From: Bryobacteraceae bacterium
GTDB lineage: Bacteria; Acidobacteriota; Terriglobia; Bryobacterales; Bryobacteraceae
Direction: 5' to 3'
Length of the DNA stretch: 6,115 nucleotides
Assembly (NCBI GenBank): GCA_030039005.1
Contig: JASHQT010000241.1
Span: 1 to 6,115, forward strand
Part shown: one piece after another, positions 5,174 through 6,115 of the stretch
How positions within the stretch are numbered: position 1 is the first letter of the stretch
Layout of the letters: each line of letters starts with the position of its first letter
The notes under the pieces: generated by a model
Database searches by the model: none
What the model was told of the DNA's origin: nothing
Seen by the model: the letters and a program-made list of their open reading frames with translations, nothing else
Position numbers and translations under genes: made by a program

Positions 5174-6115
5174 CTAGGCTATCTCTAAATGCACAAAGCC
5201 AGGCAAACTCGCCGGCTGATTCCCTAGAAAAACGACGCGCCGCGTCTTGGGGAACGGCAACCCGGATTGAATCGCGCGCGCGTATAATCCCACCTGCTTC
5301 AAAATGCCGCGATAGGTTTCGTCCTGCGTGTCGAGCATCGCGACCTTCGACAGAAACCCCGCGCCCCAACCGAGCGGCAGGATGCAGCCGCGCCGCGCGT
5401 CGCGAACCGCGGTCACGCTCGCGCTGAGCTCCTCCACGGTCGATTTCAGCAGCGCCAGGCCCGTCCATTCGGCGTATTGTTCCTGGATTTGCAGGAGCTG
5501 TTCGGTGTAGCCGTTCACCAGCTCGAACATGGTCCCCAGGTTCACCGGCGCGCGCCGCTTGAGCGCCTTGCCGATTTCGGGTTCCGACAAGAACACGCTC
5601 TGATGCCACTCGCCCTCAAACACCGTTCCCGGATTCGCCATCTCGGCGAACACCGGCGTCGAATCCTCGGCGCGCTTCACGCTGCCGCGCGGTATCTGTT
5701 TCCAGGCCAGCTCGTAACGTCCCGCGCCCCTTGATTCGAGCGTCGCCGTGCGCAGCAAGTAAATCTTGAACGTGCCCGCCGGAACGGTTTTCGAATCGTA
5801 GGCCGAGATCACGCGCAACGGGTCGGCGCCCGATGAGCCGAGCGCGGCCTCTTCCACCGAAATCGCCGGACGCCGCGGCATTCTGCCTTCGGCGCCCACG
5901 CGGGATGCCAGGTCCGCCAGCAATCGTTCGTTCAGCCGCCCATGCACCACGCCGGTGCGAAACGCGCCTTTGATTGCGGTTCCCGGGACGTATGGTCCGC
6001 TGGGACCGGTGCTGAAGGTCGGAATGAAAAGATGCTCGGCGTGCGTCCGCTCCCAATACTGCGTGGAGCTTGGATGCTCGAACGGGATGCGGCGGCCCGC
6101 GTAATTCTGCGCGAA
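5174..6115 (-). CDS. csm5: Csm5, type III-A CRISPR RAMP subunit, partial (5' end off the right edge)
   Basis: An open frame from the right edge to TAG at 5174-5176 gives 313 visible residues. YVPGTAIKGAFRTG (visible residues 42-55) is the Csm5 form of the YxPGSSxKGAxR motif. The glycine-rich loop LGWGAGFLSK (248-257) and the end PFPKTRR … FVHLEI (287-312) are the other Csm5 hallmarks. The N-terminal HIGSG-type strand and perhaps 60-80 residues lie outside the window; a GTG at 5950 is internal, not a start. In type III-A complexes Csm5 caps the 3' end of the crRNA next to the Csm3 backbone and takes part in crRNA maturation. In the usual order cas10-csm2-csm3-csm4-csm5, the partners should lie to the right. 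No csm6, cas1 or array follows within the window. Other RAMPs (Csm4, Cmr proteins) fit the C-terminal motifs less well. Nothing suggests decay. Confidence 0.87.
   Translation of the reverse strand, partial: FAQNYAGRRIPFEHPSSTQYWERTHAEHLFIPTFSTGPSGPYVPGTAIKGAFRTGVVHGRLNERLLADLASRVGAEGRMPRRPAISVEEAALGSSGADPLRVISAYDSKTVPAGTFKIYLLRTATLESRGAGRYELAWKQIPRGSVKRAEDSTPVFAEMANPGTVFEGEWHQSVFLSEPEIGKALKRRAPVNLGTMFELVNGYTEQLLQIQEQYAEWTGLALLKSTVEELSASVTAVRDARRGCILPLGWGAGFLSKVAMLDTQDETYRGILKQVGLYARAIQSGLPFPKTRRVVFLGNQPASLPGFVHLEIA

Noticed and set aside
4924..5427. Plus-strand 167-residue open frame
   Set aside because: Arg/Pro/Ala-rich translation without domain, half of it antisense to csm5, no Shine-Dalgarno; explained by high GC and the folded element.
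5046..5609. Minus-strand 187-residue frame
   Set aside because: Overlaps csm5 in another frame and has none of its motifs; csm5 is clearly the coding frame.

Overview
The window looks like chromosome from a GC-rich soil-type bacterium, most likely an acidobacterium of the Solibacter/Bryobacter kind. This rests on gene content and is inference. The main clues are two secreted proteins of the 'PDLSG…W' family, a DUF6152 protein, a secreted two-part hypothetical protein and a Tat-exported VOC protein. No rRNA, tRNA or CRISPR repeat array is visible, and no 16S or marker gene confirms the taxon.

Left part (1-2590): a minus-strand pair holds a DUF6152 secreted protein (381-803) and, 4 bases downstream, a PDLSG-type secreted protein that runs off the left edge (1-376). 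The second gene's Shine-Dalgarno abuts the first gene's stop, so the two are probably translationally coupled. Divergent from them are a DUF4386 membrane protein (966-1664) and a second, complete PDLSG-type secreted protein (1736-2590).

Middle part (2605-4839): a minus-strand secreted hypothetical protein (2605-3336) converges on the previous gene. It diverges from a Tat-signal VOC protein (3423-3902) across 86 bases that contain a perfect 15-base hairpin/palindrome. The VOC gene converges on a minus-strand SPFH/band-7 membrane protein (3931-4839) that closely resembles plant hypersensitive-induced-reaction (HIR) proteins. A terminator-like hairpin lies between these two.

Right part (4840-6115): a 334-base gap without a convincing gene holds nested inverted repeats (4907-5078) that could fold into a compact multibranched RNA. 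Beyond it is the 3' part of csm5 (5174-6115, minus strand), which runs off the right edge. This is the backbone RAMP subunit at the end of a type III-A CRISPR (Csm) effector complex. The remaining csm genes and cas10 should lie to the right of the window.

The two points most worth a second look are the edge of a type III-A CRISPR locus and the folded, unassigned element between csm5 and the HIR-like gene.
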